40,387 bases of DNA from UBA7398 sp964632545 (GTDB lineage: Bacteria; Actinomycetota; Actinomycetes; Nanopelagicales; Nanopelagicaceae): contig CAZWBQ010000012.1 in NCBI GenBank assembly GCA_964632545.1, positions 1 through 40,387 of the forward strand. The letters are read 5' to 3'. The first letter of the stretch is position 1; each line of letters opens with the position of its first letter. The notes under the pieces are model-generated. The model did not search any database and was not told the origin of the DNA. It was given only the letters and a program-made list of their open reading frames with translations. Shown one piece after another: positions 15,022-23,415 of this stretch. The translations under genes were made by a program, and so were the position numbers.

Positions 15022-17948
15022 AGAATTTAGATCCGAAAGCGATTTTAGTTGAGCACTTCAACATAACCGCGGAAGTGTTGCAACTACCTGGAGAGCGCGA
15101 TCTAAATTACAAAGTAATTGCAGATCAAACTTACGTTTTAAAATTGTATGAAACTGGAAATAGAGATTGGCTTGAACTTCAAGATTTCGCACTTCGGATG
15201 TTAGATATTGATGGCATCCCGAACCCATTTCCTTCAGTAAAAGGTGATTTCTTAGTGGATCTACCTAATGGACGAATTGCAAGATTATTAAAATGGGTGA
15301 ATGGCGAACCTTGGGCAAAAAGCGATACCGATCCGCAACAATTGCAGGCCCTTGGCGCCAAAATTGCCCAGGTCGATCAGAAGCTATCTACCATCACTTT
15401 AGACGTAAAAAATAACGCGGTTTTAAATCGCCAGTTCATTTGGAATTTATTGCAAGCTGATTCACTGATTTCGCAATGTAATCTGATAACTGATCCAGCT
15501 CTGCAATCAATTGTGATTAAGGTTTTGGAACATTTTAAGAATGAGACAAAACCTGCGCTAGCCAAATTACCAGCTCAAGTTATTCATAACGATGGTAATG
15601 ATTACAACATTCTGGTCGATGGAAATCGATTAGGTTTGATTGATTTTGGCGATATTGTGATTGCCCCGAAAATAGTAGGACTAGCGGTTTGCGCTGCATA
15701 CATGGTTCTGGAAAAGAATGATCCAATCAAGGAAATCCTGCCATTGATCCGCGGCTATCACATGGTCGCTCCCCTAACTCCTGCCGAATTGGAAATACTC
15801 TTTGACTTAATCCAAGTTCGATTAGCTATGAGCGTAGTAAATGCTGCAATCCAAAGTAAATCAGCACCAACGAACGAATACTTATTAATAAGTCAAGATG
15901 TAGTCCCTGATGCGCTTTTCAAATTAGCTAAAACCGATCGCAACCACTCACATTTTCGATTCAGAGATGCTTGTGGATATGAGGGAAATCCAAACTCCCG
16001 CGCAATCCGCCAATATTTGGAGACAGTGGCAAAACCTAGCGATGTTGTTTGCAAACCATTTGCTTCCGCTAAAAAATATTTCTTCAACTGGTCCATTGAT
16101 AACCCAGACCTGCCTCGAACCGAAGCTGAACTAAACGCTTTGATGGCCGAAGTTGGAGCGCAAGTTTCAATTGGTTACTACTGCGAAGAACGCAATGTCT
16201 ATCAAGGTGAAGCATTTAATATCAAAAGTCCGAGCGCCCGAACTTTCCATCTCGGCGTTGACTTAGGCATGCCAGCCGGCTCCGCGGTTTATGCCCCGCT
16301 AGATGGTGAAATTTATGCATTTAACGATAACAACACTTATTTAGATTATGGGCCAGTCATAATGTTGAAACATTTAACTGATACTGGCGTTCCGTTTTGG
16401 ACTTTATACGGACACCTATCTCGGACATCATTACTACCACTAACTGTTGGCATGAAAATTAAAGCTGGCGATCAAATTGCCACTATGGGCGTCGAGGCAG
16501 AGAACGTTGGATGGCCACCACATACCCATTTCCAATTGTTAACTGATTTGTGCGGTATGGGTATTGACGTTCACGGCGTAGCGCCGCGCGATGAAGTTTC
16601 GCTCTGGCGCAGCATCTCACCTAATCCAAATTTAATTCTCCGTATCAAAGAAGGTACTGATGCACATGGCAAAGTTTCAACTCAAGTAATTAAAGATCAG
16701 CGCAATAGCGTGCTTTCGCAAAATTTAAGCTTAAATTTTAGAAACCCGTTACAAATTGTGCGTGGCGAAGGTGCGTATCTTTATGATCCTTCTGGCAAAA
16801 AATATTTAGATTTAGTTAATAATGTTGCACATGTTGGTCACGCTCATCCTAGAGTAGTCACAGCAGGTGCACTGCAGATGGCAACATTAAATACCAACAC
16901 CCGTTATCTTCATCAAAACATCATTGAGTATGGTCGGGCGCTCACAAGTACACTCCCAGACCCATTAAGTGTGATCTTCTTTGTCAATAGCGGAAGTGAA
17001 GCTAACGATCTAGCGATTCGATTGGCACGCGCTTACACAAAACAAAAAGGCATGATTGCGTTACGACATGGCTATCACGGCCACACCCAGAGCGTTGTTG
17101 AGATAAGTCCATATAAATTCTTAGGTAAAGGTGGTTCTGGTACGCCACCACATGTTGCTGTTGCAGAACTTCCTGATCCATTCCGCGGTCAATATCGTGG
17201 CGCAGGCGCTGGCGTTAAATATGCGGCGGATTTTGCAAATGTAATTTCAAATTTGAAAGAACCGCTTGCGGCATTTATCTGCGAAGGAATTGTTAGTACG
17301 GGCGGCCAAATTCTTCTAGCCGAAGGATTTTTGAAGAGCGCTTTCGCACAAGTTCGCGCGGCTGGCGGCATCTGTATTAGCGACGAAGTGCAGATTGGAC
17401 TTGGTCGAGTTGGCGAAAAATTCTGGGGTTTTGAATTACATGGCGTTGTTCCAGATATCGTGACCATGGGAAAACCGTTAGGAAATGGCCATCCCTTAGC
17501 GGCAGTTGTCACAACTCCAGAAATTGCAGCTGCTTTCCACAACGGCATGGAATATTTCAATACTTTTGGTGGAAATCCAGTAAGTGCCGCGATTGGGCAA
17601 GCCGTTTTAGATGTAGTACAAGATGAAAATTTACAAGCAAGCGCGATCGAGATCGGTCGTTATCTTTCAAACGGAGTGAAAGAGCTAAGCAAATCTCATT
17701 CGATAATCGGTGATGTGCGCGGATCGGGGCTATTTATTGGTGTTGAGTTGATGCGCGATGAAAATACGCCAGCAACTTCCGAAATGGCTGATCTCATCGA
17801 ATATGCAAAAGATGCTGGCGTCTTCTTATCTTGCGATGGCCCTGATAATAATATTTTAAAAATCAAGCCACCGATGATAATTAATAAAACTGATGTGGAT
17901 CTATTTTTAAATGTTTTTGATGCGGCGATTTCGGCAGTAAGTAATTAA
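15018..17948 (+). CDS. Fusion of APH-type kinase, M23 peptidase domain and class III aminotransferase-fold phospho-lyase
   Basis: 976 residues in three parts. Residues 1-310 form an APH-fold kinase with H190-N-D192 and N197 in the catalytic loop and D209 in IDFGD. Residues about 400-520 are an M23 (LytM) domain with all zinc and catalytic residues: H411 and D415 in HLGVD, H466 in YGHL, H502 and H504 in HTHFQ. Residues about 555-976 are a class III PLP enzyme with DEVQIGLGR and the PLP lysine K819 in MGKPLGNGHP. The human homologues of the first and third parts are hydroxylysine kinase and the phosphohydroxylysine or phosphoethanolamine ammonia-phospho-lyases, and bacterial fusions of the two are known. 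The expected chemistry is phosphorylation of an amino alcohol, then elimination to an aldehyde, ammonia and phosphate. No signal peptide is visible, so the peptidase domain sits in the cytosol. It is the last gene of its operon. Confidence 0.88.
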   Translation: MKNLDPKAILVEHFNITAEVLQLPGERDLNYKVIADQTYVLKLYETGNRDWLELQDFALRMLDIDGIPNPFPSVKGDFLVDLPNGRIARLLKWVNGEPWAKSDTDPQQLQALGAKIAQVDQKLSTITLDVKNNAVLNRQFIWNLLQADSLISQCNLITDPALQSIVIKVLEHFKNETKPALAKLPAQVIHNDGNDYNILVDGNRLGLIDFGDIVIAPKIVGLAVCAAYMVLEKNDPIKEILPLIRGYHMVAPLTPAELEILFDLIQVRLAMSVVNAAIQSKSAPTNEYLLISQDVVPDALFKLAKTDRNHSHFRFRDACGYEGNPNSRAIRQYLETVAKPSDVVCKPFASAKKYFFNWSIDNPDLPRTEAELNALMAEVGAQVSIGYYCEERNVYQGEAFNIKSPSARTFHLGVDLGMPAGSAVYAPLDGEIYAFNDNNTYLDYGPVIMLKHLTDTGVPFWTLYGHLSRTSLLPLTVGMKIKAGDQIATMGVEAENVGWPPHTHFQLLTDLCGMGIDVHGVAPRDEVSLWRSISPNPNLILRIKEGTDAHGKVSTQVIKDQRNSVLSQNLSLNFRNPLQIVRGEGAYLYDPSGKKYLDLVNNVAHVGHAHPRVVTAGALQMATLNTNTRYLHQNIIEYGRALTSTLPDPLSVIFFVNSGSEANDLAIRLARAYTKQKGMIALRHGYHGHTQSVVEISPYKFLGKGGSGTPPHVAVAELPDPFRGQYRGAGAGVKYAADFANVISNLKEPLAAFICEGIVSTGGQILLAEGFLKSAFAQVRAAGGICISDEVQIGLGRVGEKFWGFELHGVVPDIVTMGKPLGNGHPLAAVVTTPEIAAAFHNGMEYFNTFGGNPVSAAIGQAVLDVVQDENLQASAIEIGRYLSNGVKELSKSHSIIGDVRGSGLFIGVELMRDENTPATSEMADLIEYAKDAGVFLSCDGPDNNILKIKPPMIINKTDVDLFLNVFDAAISAVSN

Positions 17949-19562
17949 CTACTCGTGCCATCTTGGGCTGGTGCTCTTAGGCGGATAAAGCTTTTCCTTT
18001 ATTAGAATAATCCCTGGTTGTATTTGAGTTAACGCTCTCCCTAAACCAGCGATCCCCGTTTCAATAAACGCTAACCCGAAAGATTTAGCCAAGAGTTCCC
18101 AATCTGGTGAAAATAAATCAACCCCGCGTTCTGGGTGGGCGGCAACCTGCTGGTCATAACGAAGCATTCCGTAACCTCCGTCATCCACAATTAAAAGTGT
18201 GTAAGGTAATTTTTCTTGCACGATTGTTGCTAGCTCACCCAATGCAAATGCCACGCCACCATCACCACAGACCGCAAGAGTTTTAATTCCAGATGCTGCT
18301 GGACCGATAGCTGCAGGTAATCCAAAACCGAGAGTGCCCCAGCCAACTGGGTAGGAAAGCCTTCTGGGCCGAGGTTGTTTTGCGTATACGCCGGTCCAAT
18401 AACCAGCAACCGCCATATCGCAAACAATTGCACCATCTGCTGGCCAGTTATCTTCAATGGCCGCAACTAAGGTGATGCCTTTGACACTTTTCTCTTCGAT
18501 TAATAAGCGGGATCTAACTTTTGCATTTAACGCAGTGAGATCGGCCCACTTATTTTGCGATGGCAATTGGCCGAGAGTAGTTAACGCGGCAGTTAAGTTG
18601 GCGGTTTCAACAATAATTTTCGGAGAAATATTACGGAGCAACACAGTTGGATCTGCATCAATTACGACAATTGATTTAGGAAATGGGATATTCCAATTCT
18701 TAGTATTCATGCCATCTAATTGACTCCCAATAACAATTAGCGCGTCGCACTCTGCCATCAAATTTGCAACTTCTGGTTCATGTATCGGGGCTTGTAAAGT
18801 TAACGGATTATTAGCGCAAACTCCGCGCGCCGCAAATGATGTAAAAATCGGAGCGCTTAAATGTGTAGCAAGGTTGCCAATTTCACGCTCTGCTGCAATT
18901 CCACCACCGCCAACCCAGATACCTATTTTTGATTTACCAGAGAGCTCTTTTATAGCTGGCGCTAAATCCGGAACAGCCAATTCATTTTTCGATGCAGTTG
19001 GAACATCTCCAACAAACTCAGCTGCTAATAAATCTGCTGGAATTCCGATATATCCAGCGCCACTTGGAGCATCAGTTAAGCCAGATATGAATTCAACAAC
19101 AGCAGCGATCGCGCTATTTGCATCAGTAACGCTAATTGCCATCGCAACGCCATCTTTAATTTTTGCAAGCGGTTTAAATAAAGCGCTTTGGTCATTCATC
19201 TCATGCAATAGTCCACGAGATCCACCCTTATGGCGTTTGGCTATTGGCGCCTCTGATGAAATTACTAATACTGGAGATCCACTAATGGCAGCTTCGCCAA
19301 ATGCACCTAAAGTGTTGGCAGCTCCTGGGCCGGTAGTTGTTATTGCAACTGCTAATTTCCCAGTACTTCGGGCTAAACCATCCGCAGCGTAAACACAGGT
19401 TTGTTCATGGCGAACTCCAATAATTTTGGGGCGGTTGGTATCGAGCGCGTTCCAAAATGCGAGATTATGTACACCAGGTATTCCAAAACACTCTTTTACG
19501 CCTGCGCGCCAGAGCAAATCTAAAATGGCGCCAGCTAGCGTAGTAGTGGAATGCTCAGGCAT
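17949..19562 (-). CDS. TPP-dependent 2-oxoacid decarboxylase-like enzyme (AruI/acetolactate synthase superfamily)
   Basis: 537 residues, normal for the superfamily. The pyrimidine-binding domain has the activating glutamate E53 in RHEQTCVYAADG and the FGIPGVHNL opening seen in AruI-type decarboxylases of long-chain 2-oxoacids. The central domain covers about residues 185-320. The diphosphate-binding domain has CGDGGVAFALGEL and the following VDDGGYGMLR. Acetolactate synthase itself is less likely, since no small subunit or branched-chain amino-acid gene is near. Decarboxylation of 2-oxoadipate or 2-ketoarginine fits the neighbours best (inference). It is convergent with the fusion gene with no base between the stops, and divergent from the aldehyde dehydrogenase gene. 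Confidence 0.8.
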   Translation of the reverse strand: MPEHSTTTLAGAILDLLWRAGVKECFGIPGVHNLAFWNALDTNRPKIIGVRHEQTCVYAADGLARSTGKLAVAITTTGPGAANTLGAFGEAAISGSPVLVISSEAPIAKRHKGGSRGLLHEMNDQSALFKPLAKIKDGVAMAISVTDANSAIAAVVEFISGLTDAPSGAGYIGIPADLLAAEFVGDVPTASKNELAVPDLAPAIKELSGKSKIGIWVGGGGIAAEREIGNLATHLSAPIFTSFAARGVCANNPLTLQAPIHEPEVANLMAECDALIVIGSQLDGMNTKNWNIPFPKSIVVIDADPTVLLRNISPKIIVETANLTAALTTLGQLPSQNKWADLTALNAKVRSRLLIEEKSVKGITLVAAIEDNWPADGAIVCDMAVAGYWTGVYAKQPRPRRLSYPVGWGTLGFGLPAAIGPAASGIKTLAVCGDGGVAFALGELATIVQEKLPYTLLIVDDGGYGMLRYDQQVAAHPERGVDLFSPDWELLAKSFGLAFIETGIAGLGRALTQIQPGIILIKEKLYPPKSTSPRWHE

Positions 19563-19568
19563 GAGGCG

Positions 19569-19574
19569 ACAATA
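19569..19574 (-). promoter_or_regulatory. -10 element of a leaderless promoter for the TPP enzyme gene
   Basis: On the minus strand TATTGT ends seven bases before the ATG at 19562. The element lies in the 36-base gap shared with the divergent aldehyde dehydrogenase gene, so the two promoters must overlap and may be co-regulated. Confidence 0.5.
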
Positions 19575-19598
19575 CCGCGATATGAAAGAGGGAAGAGA

Positions 19599-21101
19599 AT
19601 GAGCAACATTATTTCGAGAAATCCCAGCAACTTAAGCGATGTAATTGTTGAAATCCCAGCCGCAACATCTGATGAAATTGTCGCTGCCGCAAAACGCGCA
19701 AAAATTGCGCAGAAAACTTGGGCTGCCATGCCAGCGCCAGCCCGTGGTCGAGTAATCGCAAATGTTGGCCGGTTAGTTGAAGCCAATAAAGAAGCGCTTT
19801 CAAAACTTGTCACCCGTGAAATGGGAAAAGTTTATGCTGAGGCTCTCGGTGAAGTTCAAGAAGTAATTGATACTTGTGATTTCTTTTTAGGAGAAGGCCG
19901 CCGAATGTACGGCCAAACCGTTCCAAGTGAGATGCCAAATAAGAATTTATTTACTTTCCGAATGCCTGTGGGTAGCACCTTAATTATTACTGCGGGAAAT
20001 TTTCCAGCAGCGGTTCCATCCTGGTACATAGTTCCTGCGCTCTTAACTGGTAATTCTGTTATTTGGAAACCAGCTGAATTCACGCCAGCGGTTGCAAACG
20101 CGCTCACCGCAATTTTCCATGCTGGCGGCGTTCCTAAAGATGTATTAATAACTTTAGTTGCTGAAGGTGCCGAAACTTTTGAAGCTATGGATAAATGTCT
20201 AGCAGAAGGTTTAATTAATAAAGTTGGATTTACTGGATCAACTGAAGTCGGCCGCAAAATTGGAGCCAAGACTGGCGAATATATTCAAAGTGCTTGCCTA
20301 GAACTAGGCGGTAAAAATCCAATGGTTGTTATGCCCGATGCAAATTTGGATTTAGTTTTAGAAGGTGCACTATTTGCTGGCTTTGGTACCGCTGGACAAC
20401 GTTGCACATCACTTGGAACGCTCTGGCTGCACGAATCTATTTACGATGCATTCTTAGCTAAGTACGCAGAGACAGTCGCGAATGCAAAAATTGGCGATCC
20501 GATGAAAGATGTTCTCTTTGGCCCAATGATTAGTGAAAAATATTTAGATAACCATTTAAAACACTTAGGAATGATTCAAAAACACCATACTGTGTTGGGC
20601 TCTACTGGGGTCGGTCGAATTACAAAAGAGAATCCCCGCGCAGGTTTTGTTGGAGATCCAGAGGCTGGCGTTTTTGCACATCCAACTATTGTGGCTGGAA
20701 TTACTAAAGATGATGAACTATATTCAACTGAAACATTTGGTCCGTTAGTCACCGTAGGCAAATTCAAAACAATTGAAGAGGCAATCGAACTCTCTAACGG
20801 TCATGGTTATGGACTTTCTTGCGCTATTTACAGCAGCGATCCAAAAACAATTTGGACTTATCGTGAAGGCGTCTCTGCCGGAATGATCTCAATCAATAAT
20901 TCAACTTCCGGAGCGGAAGCCCACTTACCATTCGGCGGTAATGGCAAGAGTGGAAATGGATCCCGACAAAGTGGCGTTTGGGTCCTTGACCAGTTTACGA
21001 GATGGCAATCACTCAACTGGGATTGGTCTGGAAAATTGCAAAAAGCTCAGATGGATACTGTTGAAGTTGCCCATAATCCTAATTTCCGAATTACAGAATA
21101 A
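19599..21101 (+). CDS. NAD(P)-dependent aldehyde dehydrogenase, probably for a (di)carboxylic semialdehyde
   Basis: 500 residues from the ATG at 19599, which has AAAGAGGGA ahead of it. An in-frame ATG at 19551 would lie inside the divergent gene and is rejected. The catalytic cysteine is C269 in TAGQRCT and the general-base glutamate is E235 in LELGGKNP. The cofactor segment is GNSVIWKPAEFTP. The TAGQRCT form and the GEVQEVIDTCDFF segment recall ALDH7-type and related enzymes that oxidise aminoadipate semialdehyde or glutarate semialdehyde. Both substrates would arise in the proposed pathway. The next gene on the same strand, 23 bases on, is glutaryl-CoA dehydrogenase. Confidence 0.85.
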   Translation: MSNIISRNPSNLSDVIVEIPAATSDEIVAAAKRAKIAQKTWAAMPAPARGRVIANVGRLVEANKEALSKLVTREMGKVYAEALGEVQEVIDTCDFFLGEGRRMYGQTVPSEMPNKNLFTFRMPVGSTLIITAGNFPAAVPSWYIVPALLTGNSVIWKPAEFTPAVANALTAIFHAGGVPKDVLITLVAEGAETFEAMDKCLAEGLINKVGFTGSTEVGRKIGAKTGEYIQSACLELGGKNPMVVMPDANLDLVLEGALFAGFGTAGQRCTSLGTLWLHESIYDAFLAKYAETVANAKIGDPMKDVLFGPMISEKYLDNHLKHLGMIQKHHTVLGSTGVGRITKENPRAGFVGDPEAGVFAHPTIVAGITKDDELYSTETFGPLVTVGKFKTIEEAIELSNGHGYGLSCAIYSSDPKTIWTYREGVSAGMISINNSTSGAEAHLPFGGNGKSGNGSRQSGVWVLDQFTRWQSLNWDWSGKLQKAQMDTVEVAHNPNFRITE

Positions 21102-21112
21102 CTAGTAAAGGA

Positions 21113-21118
21113 TAGATT
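21113..21118 (+). promoter_or_regulatory. Possible -10 element for a leaderless glutaryl-CoA dehydrogenase transcript
   Basis: TAGATT ends seven bases before the ATG at 21125. The upstream AAAGGA at about 21107 is an alternative ribosome site for translation from the aldehyde dehydrogenase transcript, so both modes may be used. Confidence 0.4.
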
Positions 21119-21124
21119 TACCCC

Positions 21125-22303
21125 ATGGCAAAAAAAGAACCAGTGCATCCCTTCGATTTACTTGATGTCCAACGAGAGTTAACCGACGAACAACGAGCAA
21201 TCCAGCAAGTCGCTCGTGATTTCGTGGATAAAGAAATCAAACCAAATATTGGCGCATGGTATGAAAGCAGTGAGATTCCAGTACGTGAATTAGCACTTAA
21301 GTTAGGTGCGATTGGCATGTTAGGCATGCATCTTGAAGGTTACGGGTGCGCCGGTACCGATGCCACTTCATATGGATTGGCTTGTTTAGAACTTGAAGCT
21401 GGCGATTCTGGATTGCGATCTTTAGTTTCTGTGCAAGGTTCGTTATCAATGTTTGCAATCCACGAATACGGAAGCGAAGCCCAGAAAGAAAAATGGTTGC
21501 CAGAGATGGCAGCTGGACGTGCAATTGGATGTTTTGGCTTAACTGAAGCGGACTTTGGATCTAATCCATCAGGGATGCGCACTAACGCAAAACGCGATGG
21601 TGATAACTGGGTAATTAACGGTAGCAAAATGTGGATCACAAACGGAACTGTTGCGGATGTAGCAATTATTTGGGCACAGACCGATGACGGAATTCGCGGT
21701 TTTGCAGTTGATACAAAGACTCCAGGTTTCCAAGCCAATTTAATTAAACATAAACTTTCACTTAGAGCCTCGTTAACTGCTGAATTAGTTTTCACTAATT
21801 TGAAAGTTTCAGATGCCGATCGCTTACCAAAAGCCACCAGTTTGCGCGCTCCCCTAATGTGTCTAGCCGAAGCTCGTTACGGAATCATTTTCGGCACTGT
21901 TGGTGCGGCACGAGATTCCTTAGAGACTGCACTTGCTTACGCCGCAACCCGGGAACAATTTGATGGTCCAATTGCGCGGCATCAAATTACCCAAGCAAAG
22001 TTTGCGGCGATGGCCACTCGATTGAACACTGCAATGTTATTGGCCCTTCATATTGGAAAAATTAAAGATGCGGGCCAGATTCAACCTGAGCAAATAAGTA
22101 TGGGTAAATACAACAACGCAATGGGCGCTTTGGAAATTACTCGACAAGCGCGATCAATTCTTGGCGGCGCTGGAATAACTACCGAATATTCAGTTTTCCG
22201 ACATATGGCTAATTTGGAAACAGTACTTACATATGAAGGCACACACGAGATTCATTCACTTGTAATTGGTGAAGCTCTTACTGGAATTGCCGCTTACCGT
22301 TAA
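21125..22303 (+). CDS. gcdH: Glutaryl-CoA dehydrogenase
   Basis: 392 residues, almost the length of the mature human enzyme. Acyl-CoA dehydrogenase elements are in order: CFGLTEADFGSNPS (FAD site), GSKMWITNG, and the C-terminal LTYEGTHEIHSLVIG. Features specific to glutaryl-CoA dehydrogenase are DSGLRSLVSVQGSL, where R98-S99 match the residues that hold the distal carboxylate, and the catalytic base E371 in TYEGTHEIH. It oxidises and decarboxylates glutaryl-CoA to crotonyl-CoA and CO2, passing electrons to electron-transfer flavoprotein. It follows the aldehyde dehydrogenase and is convergent with a glutarate-type CoA transferase, sharing a TTAA that forms both stop codons. Confidence 0.92.
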   Translation: MAKKEPVHPFDLLDVQRELTDEQRAIQQVARDFVDKEIKPNIGAWYESSEIPVRELALKLGAIGMLGMHLEGYGCAGTDATSYGLACLELEAGDSGLRSLVSVQGSLSMFAIHEYGSEAQKEKWLPEMAAGRAIGCFGLTEADFGSNPSGMRTNAKRDGDNWVINGSKMWITNGTVADVAIIWAQTDDGIRGFAVDTKTPGFQANLIKHKLSLRASLTAELVFTNLKVSDADRLPKATSLRAPLMCLAEARYGIIFGTVGAARDSLETALAYAATREQFDGPIARHQITQAKFAAMATRLNTAMLLALHIGKIKDAGQIQPEQISMGKYNNAMGALEITRQARSILGGAGITTEYSVFRHMANLETVLTYEGTHEIHSLVIGEALTGIAAYR

Positions 22304-23415
22304 TCATCAGCGCCAAGTTCTGGAGCACCAAGTCGATATGAAACCGGTGTTTCCGAAAAAGTAATTGGGTTTGCAATTGTTCGACTGGTTTTCCCGGACC
22401 GCGGGTCTTTAATTGTCGTGATTGGATTTAATCCAATCTTAGTTGCAAGATTAATCCCTTCAGCGATTGAATTAATTGGTCCTGCTGGCACTCCCACTTT
22501 AGTTAGCGCATTTGTCCAAAATTCCGCAGATTCAGAAGCGAATTTTCGATTCAACAATTCATTTAGAGCGGCACGATTTTCCACCCTAGCCGAGTTGCTA
22601 ATAAAACGATCATCTACTTTCTCGGCTAATTCAAGTACCTTCATTAAATCGCCAAATTGGCGATCATTGCCAACTGCAATAATTAAATGTTGATCCTTAG
22701 CTTTATAAACTTCATATGGCGCGATACTTGGATGCGCATTGCCCATAGCTTTCGGCGTTACACCAGCTCCAGCGAAAGCACCACTTTGATTTACCATGGC
22801 AGATAAGGCAGAACTTAAAAGATTGATTTCAATTTTCTGGCCGATTCCAGTTGTACCACGATTGACTAGCGCTGCTGATATTCCAAGGGCTGCGTGCAAT
22901 CCGGAGATTACATCAACAAGTGCTACGCCTACTTTCGTAGGAGAATTAGCATCGCCAGTCACGCTCATCAATCCACTCATGCCTTGTACCAGCAAGTCAT
23001 AGCCAGGAAGTTTCTTAGCTGCCTCACTGCTGCCGAACCCAGAAATCGAACAATAAATTAACTTAGGAAATTTCTTATGTAAATCTTCGTAACTAAGCCC
23101 AAATTTCGCCATTGTGCCAACTGTGAAATTCTCAACTAATACATCGCACTTACTTATAATTTCCATTGCTTTCACTCGACCAGATTCGGTAGTTAAATCT
23201 GCAGTAACACCTAATTTATTCCGATTTACTGATTCGAAATATGTGGAATCGCCCGCAGCGGTAAAAGGTGGGCCCCAAGTTCGCGTGTCATCACCATCGA
23301 TAGGACGTTCTATTTTTATTACTTCCGCTCCCATATCGCCAAGCAACATAGTTGCGTAAGGTCCTGCTAATACTCGCGAGAAATCTGCAATCTTAATTCC
23401 GGCTAAGGCTGACAT
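22300..23415 (-). CDS. Class III CoA transferase of the succinate/glutarate type (SUGCT-like)
   Basis: 371 residues of the CaiB/BaiF family. The opening GIKIADFSRVLAGPYATMLLGD, VIKIERP, GDDTRTWGPPF, SVNRNK and PGYDLLVQGMSGLM are shared closely with human succinyl-CoA:glutarate CoA transferase. The catalytic aspartate is D168 in VALVDVISG. The reaction expected is succinyl-CoA plus glutarate giving glutaryl-CoA plus succinate. The next gene in the convergent direction is glutaryl-CoA dehydrogenase, which would use that product, so the neighbourhood supports glutarate as substrate. Its ATG follows the stop of the class V aminotransferase-like gene directly (TAG then ATG), so the two are co-transcribed. 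Confidence 0.88.
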   Translation of the reverse strand: MSALAGIKIADFSRVLAGPYATMLLGDMGAEVIKIERPIDGDDTRTWGPPFTAAGDSTYFESVNRNKLGVTADLTTESGRVKAMEIISKCDVLVENFTVGTMAKFGLSYEDLHKKFPKLIYCSISGFGSSEAAKKLPGYDLLVQGMSGLMSVTGDANSPTKVGVALVDVISGLHAALGISAALVNRGTTGIGQKIEINLLSSALSAMVNQSGAFAGAGVTPKAMGNAHPSIAPYEVYKAKDQHLIIAVGNDRQFGDLMKVLELAEKVDDRFISNSARVENRAALNELLNRKFASESAEFWTNALTKVGVPAGPINSIAEGINLATKIGLNPITTIKDPRSGKTSRTIANPITFSETPVSYRLGAPELGADD

